A stretch of DNA of 50,686 bases from CAYGJN01 sp964350135 (GCA_964350135.1 CAYGJN010000002.1:1-50686); one strand, 5' to 3'; numbered from the stretch's first letter, positions 9,185-18,698 are shown. Numbers and translations: made by a program. The notes: a model not told the origin generated them from the sequence alone.

Positions 9185-10312
9185 ATGAATTTATTTAGCA
9201 AAATAATGACCCTTGGGTTCATACTATTTTCCTGCTCTGTTTTTTCTCAAAGCTTTGGGGATAAACTAAAGGCTGGTTTATTAGAAAAATTCGACCAAGA
9301 AGTTGAAAAACTCTCTGATAAAATTGAATGCCCTGAAGGCCTTGTTTTAGATATTGCTAATGTTTTAAATGAAGAAAATCTGAAAGCTCTCTGGGGGCCT
9401 TTAAAAGAATATGATAATGATATCTATCAGGCAGTCTTACAAAAGCTTCCTGAATTAAAAGAAATAAATACTCAGTTTACTGAACAGAATGACCCAAACT
9501 CACTAGGTCTTTCACTCTATCTTATCAAAATGTTTTCAGATTTAGTAGAAAGAGAACTCACTCAAGAAGATTTTCAACTAGTCTTAAGTATTCTCTCAAG
9601 CGAGCCTTATAATCTTGAACTTCCTGAATTAGCACAAAGTATTCTTGGATCAATCAAATCAATTGAGATTATTAAAGAGTCAAACGAATATGATCGCAAT
9701 TTTGGACTTAAAACCCTAAAAATTAATATTACTGATGCCGCTGATGCAAAAGACGGCAATAAAGATGGCATAGCTAGTTTTGTAATTGAGTCTTTTGACG
9801 AAAGTATTTATCAGATACTCCAATCTTTTGAGATCTCTGACGGTGCAACCATTAGCTTTCAAGACTCTAATCGTTTTTACTGGGAACAAGATACTACTCC
9901 TCCAACAAATAGTTTAAAGATTAAACGTTTGATAGAAGAAGGTGAACTTCGTGAACTCGAGGGAGCTGGAAAATATAGCAAGAAAAAATATTATTTTAAA
10001 AAGAATGAGTCTCTACTTGATGACCTAATAAAAGATTTTTCTACTGACCTTGGTAGTATAAAAACTTTATTAACTGAAGAAGATACTCTCGCAATTCAAA
10101 ATTACATAGAAAATAAACCTAGCAAGTTCCCTCCTCTTTTTGTAACAATGAATAATTTTAAAGCAAAAGTAAAGCTTGAGGATGGCAGTGAATATGAACC
10201 TGTCCCTGACCAAGCGATTCTTTTACCAGGTATTGATTTTAGAAATAGTCTATTTCTCCAAACAATAGTTACGGAATTTTTTATTAAAGCTCAAGTTGAG
10301 GTTGCTTTGTAA
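9185..10312 (+). CDS. Secreted protein of unknown function
   Basis: Not recognised. The 375-residue protein has an N-terminal signal peptide (hydrophobic stretch TLGFILFSCSVF, cleavage near SQS). An acidic stretch at about residues 185-197, DAADAKDGNKDG, resembles a calcium-binding loop of EF-hand or dockerin type. The region after it (DGIASFVIESFDESIY) would be a beta segment. No catalytic motif is apparent. It is the first gene of a short plus-strand run with the lipoprotein gene at 10335 and diverges from the TPR/winged-helix gene. There is no Shine-Dalgarno sequence; a -10-like element close to the ATG hints at a leaderless transcript. Confidence 0.8.
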   Translation: MNLFSKIMTLGFILFSCSVFSQSFGDKLKAGLLEKFDQEVEKLSDKIECPEGLVLDIANVLNEENLKALWGPLKEYDNDIYQAVLQKLPELKEINTQFTEQNDPNSLGLSLYLIKMFSDLVERELTQEDFQLVLSILSSEPYNLELPELAQSILGSIKSIEIIKESNEYDRNFGLKTLKINITDAADAKDGNKDGIASFVIESFDESIYQILQSFEISDGATISFQDSNRFYWEQDTTPPTNSLKIKRLIEEGELRELEGAGKYSKKKYYFKKNESLLDDLIKDFSTDLGSIKTLLTEEDTLAIQNYIENKPSKFPPLFVTMNNFKAKVKLEDGSEYEPVPDQAILLPGIDFRNSLFLQTIVTEFFIKAQVEVAL

Positions 10313-10334
10313 TACTTTTCACAGGTGGGGTGAA

Positions 10335-10742
10335 ATGAAAATCATATTATTAACTTTTATATTAGTATCTATTACTGCTTGTTATGATATAACAATGAAA
10401 ACTGCTTTTGAAATTACTCGCTCTCAAATACAAAGTCGCGCTGAAATTAAAAACCTTGACGACTTTAAAAGAAAACTTAATTCATTAAAAGAACTTGAAG
10501 AACATTATAAGATTGATAAGGCCAATGCTGGACTTATTATTGCAATTGAAGATCTTAAACATTATCAAAAGTATCTTGAAGAGTTCATTTATGAGTTTCA
10601 GGCACCTATGATACTACGTGGCAAAACAAAAGATGTTTTAGTATCAAGAGATCTACCAGTGTACAAGCAAATGAAAAACAAAAGAGAGCTCTTAGGGCGT
10701 CTTGTAAGAAATGCAGGGCAGAGCATCAAAGAGGGCTCTTAA
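10335..10742 (+). CDS. Small lipoprotein of unknown function
   Basis: The start was moved to the ATG at 10335 because it gives a lipoprotein signal peptide, MKIILLTFILVSITAC, with Cys16 in an ITAC lipobox. A G-rich segment (AGGTGGGG) lies just upstream. The mature part of about 120 residues is charged and probably helical (long runs such as LDDFKRKLNSLKELEEHYKI), consistent with a coiled coil or helical bundle anchored in a membrane. It lies 22 bases after the secreted-protein gene and is probably cotranscribed with it. Function unknown. Confidence 0.78.
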   Translation: MKIILLTFILVSITACYDITMKTAFEITRSQIQSRAEIKNLDDFKRKLNSLKELEEHYKIDKANAGLIIAIEDLKHYQKYLEEFIYEFQAPMILRGKTKDVLVSRDLPVYKQMKNKRELLGRLVRNAGQSIKEGS

Positions 10743-10768
10743 CAGAGAATCTTTCATCCTGTTATAAT
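10739..10768 (+). promoter_or_regulatory. Strong promoter for a leaderless transcript
   Basis: TTAACA (10739-10744) and a perfect TATAAT (10763-10768) are 18 bases apart. The -35 overlaps the stop codon of the preceding lipoprotein gene. Six bases separate the -10 from the ATG at 10775, which places the predicted +1 on the A of the start codon. Confidence 0.65.
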
Positions 10769-10774
10769 TGCTAC

Positions 10775-11743
10775 ATGGATCAAAATGTAGCCACAGAGCT
10801 TTTATGCTCAGAAATTTTTAATATAAAAGATTATTTCCAACGAGTTTTTTCAACTTCACAACAGTACTGCCCTGAAGACAAAGTCATAGATGAAATTATT
10901 CGAGAGTTTGTAAACACTGACTTATGCGAGATCCAAGAGGGACTTCATTTTAGAGCTAAATCAGAACTAGCTTTTGATAAGGTGATTTTTTTATTATTAG
11001 ACTATCTCAAGGCTAAGCTTAATATTGAACATCTAAATCGTATTATCACTGATGAGTATATTGAAATACTAAATAAAATTTTAAAATTCAGTTTTGAACT
11101 TCATCATCAAATAGCTCAAAAAAATGACTTAATTATTCAACTTCCTCGACACAATATGATTAAAAACTCTCATCATAATCCACTTGGTCCCTTAGAGATA
11201 TGTTCTTTAACATTTTATAACTCTTTAAACTCTAGAGTCCTCTCTTTAGGAAATGCCAGAACAAACCGTTATGAGGATTTTCTTAATAAAGGAAGACAAT
11301 TAATTCTAAAGAAAGATTACGAAAATGCTTTATTATGCTTTAAGCAAGCATCTCAACTGCATGAGACAGCAGAAGCTATAACTCTAATTGGATGGGCCTA
11401 TAGTTATTTAAATGATATTGAAAAGGCAAAGTCTTATTGTAGGAAGGCCATTAAAATTGATCCTGACTATGGGAACCCATATAATGATTTAGGCAGTTAT
11501 TTATACTCACAAGAAAGATTTAAAGAGGCCATAAAATGGTTTGAGCTTGCCAAACATACAAAGTATTACACAAATAGAGAGTTTCCTTATATAAACCTTG
11601 GAAAAGTCTATCTCTCTCAAAACAAATTCACTAAAGCATTAAGAGAGTTTAAAAAGGCTCTCGAACTAGTTCCTAATAATAAAAATATTGCTTCTACAAT
11701 TAAAACAATTGAAGGGCATATTAATAAGGATCTTTCTCATTAG
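10775..11743 (+). CDS. TPR-repeat protein
   Basis: The 322-residue cytoplasmic protein has an unrecognised helical N-terminal part (1-160) and at least three TPR units from about 165 to 310. Examples are LNKGRQLILKKDYENALLCF, AITLIGWAYSYLNDIEKAKS, and YINLGKVYLSQNKFTKALRE with the KALELVPNN ending. TPRs mediate protein-protein contacts; the partner is not evident. There is no ribosome binding site before the ATG, and a perfect -10 lies six bases upstream, so the mRNA is probably leaderless. The Nif3-family gene follows six bases after its stop. Confidence 0.85.
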   Translation: MDQNVATELLCSEIFNIKDYFQRVFSTSQQYCPEDKVIDEIIREFVNTDLCEIQEGLHFRAKSELAFDKVIFLLLDYLKAKLNIEHLNRIITDEYIEILNKILKFSFELHHQIAQKNDLIIQLPRHNMIKNSHHNPLGPLEICSLTFYNSLNSRVLSLGNARTNRYEDFLNKGRQLILKKDYENALLCFKQASQLHETAEAITLIGWAYSYLNDIEKAKSYCRKAIKIDPDYGNPYNDLGSYLYSQERFKEAIKWFELAKHTKYYTNREFPYINLGKVYLSQNKFTKALREFKKALELVPNNKNIASTIKTIEGHINKDLSH

Positions 11744-11749
11744 GATTTT

Positions 11750-12514
11750 ATGATTTCTCGTAACGAATTAACTAAACATCTCAATAAACTTCTTAATATA
11801 TATAATTACTCTGACTATGGTCCTAATGGTCTACAGATAGAAGGCAAAGAAAATATTTCAAAAATAGCCTTTGCAGTATCGGCTACTCAAGATTCAATTA
11901 GACAAGCTATTGAAGCAAAAGCTGATGCATTAATCGTTCACCATGGTCTGTTTTGGAAATTTCATGGCCCAAAAACTATAACAGGAGCTTTTGCGAGAAG
12001 AGTAAAACCTCTTTGTCAGAATGAAATTAATCTTTTTGGTTATCATCTCCCTCTTGATGCCCATATTGAACTGGGAAATGCTGCAAGCCTTGCCCATAAA
12101 CTTAACCTTCTCAGCCTTGCTCCTTTTGGTGATCATAAGGGCATGCCCACAGGAGTCTGGGGTATTCTTAATAAGCCTATTTCTGTCTCTCAGTTTGCAA
12201 AGCAAATTGAGCAAGTTTGCAATCATAAAGTTCTAATTAGCACTCCTGATATTAATCAAGAGATAAAATCACTTGGTATTATTACTGGTGGGGCCAATGG
12301 CGATTGGATCTATTCTAAGAGACTAACTCTTGACGCTTACTTAACAGGTGAGATGAGTGAACATGATTGGCATGAGGCCAAGGAATCGAATATCACTATG
12401 TTTGCAGCTGGCCATCACGCTACAGAAAGATTTGGAGTACAAAGTCTTATGGAACATCTAAAAAATAAATATAACCTAGAATGCGTCTTTATTGATTCAG
12501 CTAATCCAGCTTAG
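11750..12514 (+). CDS. Nif3-family dinuclear metal protein (GTP cyclohydrolase 1 type 2 homolog)
   Basis: The 254-residue protein carries the conserved metal-ligand motifs of the Nif3/YbgI family: LIVHHGLFW (His64, His65), YHLPLDAH near residue 100, GHHATERFG near 220 and FIDSANPA at the C-terminus. Length matches the short (about 250-residue) form without the inserted domain. Family members form hexameric toroids with a dinuclear metal site; the physiological substrate is not settled. It follows the TPR gene by six bases with AGGA upstream, so it is probably in the same operon. Confidence 0.92.
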   Translation: MISRNELTKHLNKLLNIYNYSDYGPNGLQIEGKENISKIAFAVSATQDSIRQAIEAKADALIVHHGLFWKFHGPKTITGAFARRVKPLCQNEINLFGYHLPLDAHIELGNAASLAHKLNLLSLAPFGDHKGMPTGVWGILNKPISVSQFAKQIEQVCNHKVLISTPDINQEIKSLGIITGGANGDWIYSKRLTLDAYLTGEMSEHDWHEAKESNITMFAAGHHATERFGVQSLMEHLKNKYNLECVFIDSANPA

Positions 12515-12521
12515 GAAGCCT

Positions 12522-13061
12522 ATGAAAACTTTATTCTTCTTTTTAATCACAACTCTTGCATTTGCTGAACCTGATATTCAACCTATCGGTAATGGTAAAT
12601 ATTTTAAGGCCATCACTAATCTTTTTAATGAAGCTCAACCACCACAAATCAAAAAATTACTTGGTGAATACTCTGGCAGATGTTTTATAGCAAACAAACC
12701 TGAAGTTATTTTTCCTGGGTATTTAAAGATATTTGAAGATCTCTCTAATGACCCTGGTCCTATTTTTAACAAAGAAAAGCCAATTCAATTTCTACACTTA
12801 TCAAAAGAAAGTTATGCTTCATATTTTGATTTTTTAACTCAAGAAAAAAAGACAGAAGTTTTAACAAATACTGATGGATATCCTCTAAGTACAACCAAAG
12901 CAGAAACCGCTTATGATTCATTTTATCATGTCTCCCAAAATGGAAGCGTTGCTGATTATATGAGAGTATTCGAAAATTTTATTATTGTGAAGTCATTTAA
13001 AATCAATGAAGTTGAACATGTTGATCTATCTGTTTGCTATTTTTACAACAAACTCAATTAG
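12522..13061 (+). CDS. Secreted protein of unknown function
   Basis: The start at 12522 gives a signal peptide (MKTLFFFLITTLAFA, cleavage before EPDI) with AGGA upstream. The mature protein is about 164 residues with few cysteines and no catalytic motif I recognise. It lies 7 bases after the Nif3-family gene in the same direction and its stop overlaps the stop of the convergent HNH gene. Probably periplasmic. Confidence 0.78.
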   Translation: MKTLFFFLITTLAFAEPDIQPIGNGKYFKAITNLFNEAQPPQIKKLLGEYSGRCFIANKPEVIFPGYLKIFEDLSNDPGPIFNKEKPIQFLHLSKESYASYFDFLTQEKKTEVLTNTDGYPLSTTKAETAYDSFYHVSQNGSVADYMRVFENFIIVKSFKINEVEHVDLSVCYFYNKLN

Positions 13062-13576
13062 GGAACTGCAAGTTTTTTCCCCGGCATCCAAGTAAACCAT
13101 TGCTCAGGATCATTATCTTTAAGTCTAAGACATAACTCCGGAGTCCATCTTGGTCTTGCGGGTTTTTTAACTAATTTCATTCCCGCCTCTTTAGGAGTTT
13201 TATTGCCTTTGCGAGTATTACAATCGTGACAACAACTTACGATGTTTTCCCAATTGGTGCCTCCTCCTCTACTAGAAGGAAGAACATGATCAAAAGTTAA
13301 TTTTGTACCTGGCAACTGTTCAGCACAATATTGACATTGAAACTGATCTCTCCAAAATACATTTTGTCTGGTAAATCGAACATCTTTTGAACTGCGGTGT
13401 CGGGAATAAAGGCGAAGAATTCTAGGGAGGCTAAATGACTCGTTAACTGATCTTATTTTTTGATTTTCATACTCATCGACAAGTTCTGCCCGACCAGTTA
13501 GGAGCAAAATCATCGCCTTCTGCCAGTTCACAATACGGACCGGAAAGAAGGTGCTATCAAGTAGCAAAGTGCGCAC
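13058..13576 (-). CDS. HNH endonuclease
   Basis: The 172-residue protein has an HNH domain at about 78-130. Zinc-binding pairs are Cys81/Cys84 and Cys116/Cys119, the active-site strand is LTFDHVLPSSRGGG with Asp96-His97, and Asn111 and Asn120 follow. The N-terminus (RTLLLDSTFFPVRIVNWQKA) matches widespread stand-alone bacterial HNH proteins. I chose the GTG at 13576 because AAGGAG lies six bases upstream and homologs begin at this point; an ATG ten codons earlier is possible. The DNA is visibly richer in G+C than its neighbours near the 5' end. It is a single gene with no methylase or intron context, so its role (repair, restriction or other) is open. Confidence 0.88.
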   Translation of the reverse strand: MRTLLLDSTFFPVRIVNWQKAMILLLTGRAELVDEYENQKIRSVNESFSLPRILRLYSRHRSSKDVRFTRQNVFWRDQFQCQYCAEQLPGTKLTFDHVLPSSRGGGTNWENIVSCCHDCNTRKGNKTPKEAGMKLVKKPARPRWTPELCLRLKDNDPEQWFTWMPGKKLAVP

Positions 13577-13646
13577 GGCGAACTCCTTCTTGCCGTCTCC
13601 TGTCACGCAATTCTAGATTATCATAAATAACTGTTTAATAGAAATA

Positions 13647-13659
13647 TGCAATAATTGCA
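13647..13659. promoter_or_regulatory. Perfect palindrome upstream of the HNH gene
   Basis: TGCAAT-A-ATTGCA is a 6-1-6 perfect inverted repeat about 70 bases upstream of the HNH start. A second short inverted repeat, ATGCC...GGCAT, lies at 13689-13708. Either could be an operator. No other element is visible between 13577 and 13741. Confidence 0.35.
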
Positions 13660-13741
13660 GCAAGTTACAAAATAGAATAGTCGGATAAATGCCAGTTATT
13701 GAGGGCATCTAAGTTCTTAAAATTGTGGCTTTTGGAAAGAC

Positions 13742-14539
13742 TTATTTAGCGAGTTCTTTGCCTCTTTTATAAGCAGCATCCAGAGCATCTTTAAAAATAC
13801 TCTCAAGATTATTGTTTTTTAGTACTTCTAGAGCTTCAAAGGTCATTCCACCTTTTGAGGTAACATTATTACGTAAAGTCTCAAAGGATTCGTGGGAGTC
13901 AATCATAAGCTTAGCTGATCCCTCTATAAGGTGTGCAGCCACAAGATCACTCGTTCCACCTGAAACGCCAGAAGACTTTAAATAACTAGAAAAGATTCTT
14001 GCTAGTTCAAAAATATAAGCTGGCCCAGAAGCAGAAACAGTTGTTAGACGATTTAGTTCATCTTCAGACTTAACATTGATTACTTTAGAAACGCCTTTAA
14101 ATAAGTTTTTCACCTCTTCTAGTTCTGGCTCATTAACTTCATTAGATTTAATAATAAGAGAAATTCCTTTTCCCACAAGTGAAGGCGTGCTTGGCATTAC
14201 TTTAATAACCTTACTAACCCCAAGGGCAAGTTGAAGACGACTAAGACTAATACCTGCCATTATTGAAATAATGGTAGCATCTCTAGATATATGTTTTTTA
14301 AGCTCAAGAGCAAGTGATTCAAACTGTTGAGGCTTAACACCAATAAAATAATATTTAGATTTTGGAAGGTCTTTAAGTTCCTTATAAGCGATACCTCCAA
14401 GCTTTGAAGCAAGATTTTGTGCTCTGGTAAAACTTGGAGTAAAAGTATGGACCTTAAATGATATAGGCGAATTAGAAAGACCAATAAAAATAGCACTGGT
14501 CATATTACCACAACCATAAATATTAATATCAAAACTCAT
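13742..14539 (-). CDS. proC: Pyrroline-5-carboxylate reductase
   Basis: Reduces P5C to proline with NAD(P)H. The 265-residue protein has an N-terminal Rossmann glycine motif (YGCGNMTSAI), the VMPSTPSLVGKG segment, the SASGPAYIFEL motif near residue 165 and NNVTSKGGMTFEAL near 225, all typical of ProC. Its ATG is one base after the putA stop, with TAAGGA upstream inside the end of putA, so it is the second gene of a putA-proC operon. Pairing the catabolic and biosynthetic enzymes in one transcript is unusual and could allow P5C/proline cycling. Confidence 0.95.
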   Translation of the reverse strand: MSFDINIYGCGNMTSAIFIGLSNSPISFKVHTFTPSFTRAQNLASKLGGIAYKELKDLPKSKYYFIGVKPQQFESLALELKKHISRDATIISIMAGISLSRLQLALGVSKVIKVMPSTPSLVGKGISLIIKSNEVNEPELEEVKNLFKGVSKVINVKSEDELNRLTTVSASGPAYIFELARIFSSYLKSSGVSGGTSDLVAAHLIEGSAKLMIDSHESFETLRNNVTSKGGMTFEALEVLKNNNLESIFKDALDAAYKRGKELAK

Positions 14540-14540
14540 A

Positions 14541-17500
14541 TTAAATCCTTAAGTCTAAAGGGGCTCCATGTCTCATTGTATTAATAGCAAAGGAGCGTAT
14601 TTCAATAAATTGGTAAAGAAATTGTTCAAAATCAATTGTTGATGGCCCATCATACTGACTTATAATTTTTTTCATATGAAATAATTCATCTTTTTGACTA
14701 TAGAGATAATGACCATATCGATTCAAAGACTCTAAATCACCATCAAAAATATAGGCAGAAATTTTTGGATTAGAAAGACTCTCAAGTAGTTTTGCTTCTG
14801 AGCAAAAGCAAACGTTTAAATTATTTCTAGAAATTCCAGCATTATAAAAACAATCTGCAATATTTGACCATAACGAATAAATACTTTCATTACGTGCAAC
14901 TACTGTAACTCCTGTTCCTGCTAGTAGGGCGCTTAGAAAACTTAAAAGAATCTTTGTACTAGGTCTTTTGTTAAGAGCAACTAATATAACTTGTTTTTTT
15001 CTGAAGCGAAAATTATCAAAACTTAACTGCCCTGGAATAACAACATTGTCTTGTTCAGTAAATAAAAGTTTCTGTGCATCTTGATTAATCCAATAGAAAA
15101 ACTCTTTAATATTTTCTTTCTCATATGAATAGATCCCACCAAAAATACCCTCAAATTGGTGTAGAAATATTTTAAGACCTTTAGAAATTCTTCTAATACG
15201 TCCTCTAGGACCAACTCCACTTTTCTTGGCCAGCTCAAACTGGTAATCACTGCCATTTTCATCAGGCAGAGATTCAACCTCTGGCTCAAGAGAGCGATCC
15301 ACAAGAAAAGCATCTATATAACGATCACTTCCCGCCTTTGGACCAGTTCCTGAAAGCTTGAAGCCTCCAAATGGTTCAATCCCTACCCTTGCACCAGTAT
15401 TAGGTCTGTTTACATAGAGATTTCCACATTCCATTGACTTACTTAAGTAATCAATATCATCTTGTGACTGACTATAAATCCCACCAGTTAAAGCATAATT
15501 TGTAGAGTTAAAAAGTTTAACTGCGTTTTGAAGTTTGTCATAACCAATAATATGAATAATTGGAGCAAAAAGTTCACGTTGAGCAAATGATTCTTTTTTT
15601 AGAGATCGATTATAAGGAAGCTCTACTAGCATTGGCCCTACACAAAGTCCCGGCAAATCTTCATGAATTCTATTTAAATGAACCTTCCCACTAAAATCTT
15701 GTGCTTCTTTTTCTATTTCTGAACTAAGACTTTTTATTCTGTCATAAGACTCAGTATCAGATAATGGGTTTATAAAAGTATCTCTTTCATACCCTTTACC
15801 AATATTGATATCTTTTGCTGCTTGAATAAAACGATCTAGAAATTTATCTTTAATTTTATTATCAATAATAACTCTAGAGCAGGCGGAACATTTTTGTCCT
15901 GCATGAGCAAAAGCTGAATATAATATGCCATCAACAGTCTCATCAAGTTCAGCATTAGCAGTTACAATAATTGCATTTTTCCCACCCATCTCAGTAATCA
16001 CTTTTACAGGTGCACTATATTTAAAAACTTTATTTTCAAAATAGCGGTTTGAGCAAATCTCTGCAATTGAAACTCCCACGGCCTTAGAGCCAGTAAATAC
16101 AATCCCAGCGATACGTTTATCTCTCACTAGTTTGTCGCCGATTGTCTCACCAATACCAGGCATATGGATGATTGCTTGTTTAGGAACTCCAGCTTCATGA
16201 AAAATATCAACTAAGGCCTGTGCTATAAGAGGAGTTTGCTCTGCAGACTTTAAAATAGCTGTATTACCTGCAATTAAAGAAGCGGTTACCATTCCACAAG
16301 GTATCGCAAGAGGAAAGTTCCATGGACTAATAACTAGAATTGGCCCTCTAGAAACTAATGATTCATTTTTAGAAAACTTAAGACCTGCTGAACGTGTGTA
16401 AAAATGAATAAAATCAATTGCCTCATCAATATCTGCTAAGGCTTCACTCAAAGTCTTACCAGCTTCATAGGTAATAAGAACTGCTAACTCTACTCTTCTT
16501 AATAATAGGATCTGGGCAGCCTTTAAGAGATAACTTGCCCTAATGGCATGATCAGCCTTGGCCCAATCTCCGTTATTATAAAAATCAGTTGTCGAAGTTA
16601 GTGCTTTTTCACAATCATCTAAAGATGCAAAATTAATTTCTCCTACAAGTAATGATCTATCTGAGTTTGAATAAATACTCGTTAACTCACCACTAAGGGC
16701 TTCCGTTTTATTATAATGCCTACCTAGATTATTTGGAAAACGAGTTATCTCATTTAACAACGTATTATACTCATCTTTTTTATATTCACGAACTGGTGGA
16801 ATATTAAAAAAATAATCCCCTAGTCTTTCAACGGAAGCATCATAGCTAAGATTTTTCTTTTCTTTCTTTTCAGCTAAAAGTGTATAGGGAGGAAGGATCG
16901 AAAAATTTCTTTTATGAGATCGCATTTGTGTTAAGACCCCAACCTGAGAAGAGTTTTCCATTATTCTTCTCACTAAATAGGCCATACCAACAAGCAAAGA
17001 ACCAATAGGAACATAATTTCTTACAACCCAGTTCATTCTACTCATACCAACGCTTAAAGCCTCATAGGTCATATGAAGACATTGATGCTCAATGATTGGT
17101 GTTTGTGGATAATATCTTTCTCGGACAATTTCTCCGAAACAATGATCTCGCAGATTATGTCCACCTAAACAAAGTTGCACATGAGGATAATTTTCAAAGA
17201 TCTCAATCATTACTTGTCTATAGTGAATATCAGTTTCTTCTTTATTTAAAAACTCAGGAGCATCGTAGGAGTGAGCGTCTGCTTTAACTGTTTCGGCATC
17301 CCAATAAGCACCCTTTACTAAACGAATGGGCATTGTAAGCTTACGGGCCTTGGCCAAATCTAGAATATCTAAGAAATGCTCATAAGCGTCTTTTAGATAC
17401 ATCTGAAGAACTATTCCAGTTTGTTGATAGTCAAAAAGTTCTTCTGTTTCTAATAATACTTTCTTGTAAATATTAAAGACTAAATCTCTATAGTCATAAT

Positions 17501-18698
17501 GTTCAGCATCTATATTAATATAAACTTGGTGCTCTTTAGCAACCAGTAGAATTTGTTTTAATTTAGGAGCAACACGTTTATAAGTTTCTTCAAATGAAAG
17601 TGGGTTGAAATTATGGCTTAAAGCTGAAACCTTTATTGAGATATGGGCCTTAAGAATACCTGCTTTGTTTTTACTTCCTGGTGAAACATAATTTGAAAAT
17701 CCTTTAATCAAATTAATAACTTCACTAAAATAAACTTCTGCCTCAGGTTTACTAACAACCAACTCTCCTAATTGATCAAGAGTAGCATCTCTGTTGGTTC
17801 CAAGAAGATATCGAAGACTTGATTCAGCGTTGTGAATATCAGTTCCTGCTATAAATCTTTTTGCTAAGATCTTAATAATACTTTGGACTATCGTTGAAAG
17901 TACTTTGGCCGGCATAAATCGAGAGATATGATAAAGAGATTTTACTGGATATAGGAGCACTTTTGGCAGAGATTTCTGAGTCCCTTTTAACTTACGCTCA
18001 TAAGAGCGCTGAGAGTCTAGAATCAGTCTTCGAAAAGTTTCCATCAACATTCTTTTTATTTCAAAACCTGTTTTATCGAATGTTAAAGAAGATAATATCG
18101 CTACAAATTTTAAAAGATGGATTCTTAAGAGATCATAATTGGCCGTTAGGGTTAGACCATAATCAGAGATTTTTTCAAACAAACTTGGATTATATGATTC
18201 TATCTTTTTGCTTAACTCTTCACGGATAGTATCAAGTTCATCATCTAAAACTAGAAACTTATTATCATCAAGTTTTGAAAGACTAAAAATTTCAGTTTGA
18301 AGCTCAACTGGAGCAGGAAATTGGTAAAGATCCATTCCCAGGACTTTTTCAGTATGATTTTTAAGTTTATTAAAATCATCCAGGCTTGAAGGTTCTAAAG
18401 CATCACTTTGAATCACTTTTATTAGATAGAGTTCAATATTTGCCCTTGGACTTAGAATATAAATCTCTTTGGTTTGGGTATCAAAGCCAACAAGATAAGG
18501 AATAGTTTCAATATGGAGTTGAAGTCTAAAATGTTTGCTTTCCGTATATTTTGTATAGCTAGAAAAAAAATCGCTAAGTTCAATTTTTGAAAAAATACTC
18601 TCATCTTGTTCGTAATAAAAGATTGTCCAATCTTGACCATTGGGTTTTATATTTTTTTTTAGAATTTTGTTTATAATTGGCCTTAAAGAATTGCTCAT
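14541..18698 (-). CDS. putA: Bifunctional proline dehydrogenase / P5C dehydrogenase
   Basis: Oxidises proline to glutamate in two steps. In the 1385-residue protein, the N-terminal ~140 residues are unrecognised and show no ribbon-helix-helix DNA-binding motif. The FAD-dependent proline dehydrogenase barrel covers roughly 180-600 (IRLVKGAYWDAE near 460, MRSHKRN near 590). The aldehyde dehydrogenase domain covers roughly 690-1160, with PWNFPLAIPCGM, VITEMGGKNA and the nucleophilic Cys in HAGQKCSACS near 935. The C-terminal ~220 residues resemble the extra ALDH-superfamily-like domain of long PutA proteins. The DNA-binding function of E. coli PutA is therefore probably absent. A possible -10 (TATAAA) lies at 18760-18755 on this strand. 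Confidence 0.95.
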   Translation of the reverse strand: MSNSLRPIINKILKKNIKPNGQDWTIFYYEQDESIFSKIELSDFFSSYTKYTESKHFRLQLHIETIPYLVGFDTQTKEIYILSPRANIELYLIKVIQSDALEPSSLDDFNKLKNHTEKVLGMDLYQFPAPVELQTEIFSLSKLDDNKFLVLDDELDTIREELSKKIESYNPSLFEKISDYGLTLTANYDLLRIHLLKFVAILSSLTFDKTGFEIKRMLMETFRRLILDSQRSYERKLKGTQKSLPKVLLYPVKSLYHISRFMPAKVLSTIVQSIIKILAKRFIAGTDIHNAESSLRYLLGTNRDATLDQLGELVVSKPEAEVYFSEVINLIKGFSNYVSPGSKNKAGILKAHISIKVSALSHNFNPLSFEETYKRVAPKLKQILLVAKEHQVYINIDAEHYDYRDLVFNIYKKVLLETEELFDYQQTGIVLQMYLKDAYEHFLDILDLAKARKLTMPIRLVKGAYWDAETVKADAHSYDAPEFLNKEETDIHYRQVMIEIFENYPHVQLCLGGHNLRDHCFGEIVRERYYPQTPIIEHQCLHMTYEALSVGMSRMNWVVRNYVPIGSLLVGMAYLVRRIMENSSQVGVLTQMRSHKRNFSILPPYTLLAEKKEKKNLSYDASVERLGDYFFNIPPVREYKKDEYNTLLNEITRFPNNLGRHYNKTEALSGELTSIYSNSDRSLLVGEINFASLDDCEKALTSTTDFYNNGDWAKADHAIRASYLLKAAQILLLRRVELAVLITYEAGKTLSEALADIDEAIDFIHFYTRSAGLKFSKNESLVSRGPILVISPWNFPLAIPCGMVTASLIAGNTAILKSAEQTPLIAQALVDIFHEAGVPKQAIIHMPGIGETIGDKLVRDKRIAGIVFTGSKAVGVSIAEICSNRYFENKVFKYSAPVKVITEMGGKNAIIVTANAELDETVDGILYSAFAHAGQKCSACSRVIIDNKIKDKFLDRFIQAAKDINIGKGYERDTFINPLSDTESYDRIKSLSSEIEKEAQDFSGKVHLNRIHEDLPGLCVGPMLVELPYNRSLKKESFAQRELFAPIIHIIGYDKLQNAVKLFNSTNYALTGGIYSQSQDDIDYLSKSMECGNLYVNRPNTGARVGIEPFGGFKLSGTGPKAGSDRYIDAFLVDRSLEPEVESLPDENGSDYQFELAKKSGVGPRGRIRRISKGLKIFLHQFEGIFGGIYSYEKENIKEFFYWINQDAQKLLFTEQDNVVIPGQLSFDNFRFRKKQVILVALNKRPSTKILLSFLSALLAGTGVTVVARNESIYSLWSNIADCFYNAGISRNNLNVCFCSEAKLLESLSNPKISAYIFDGDLESLNRYGHYLYSQKDELFHMKKIISQYDGPSTIDFEQFLYQFIEIRSFAINTMRHGAPLDLRI

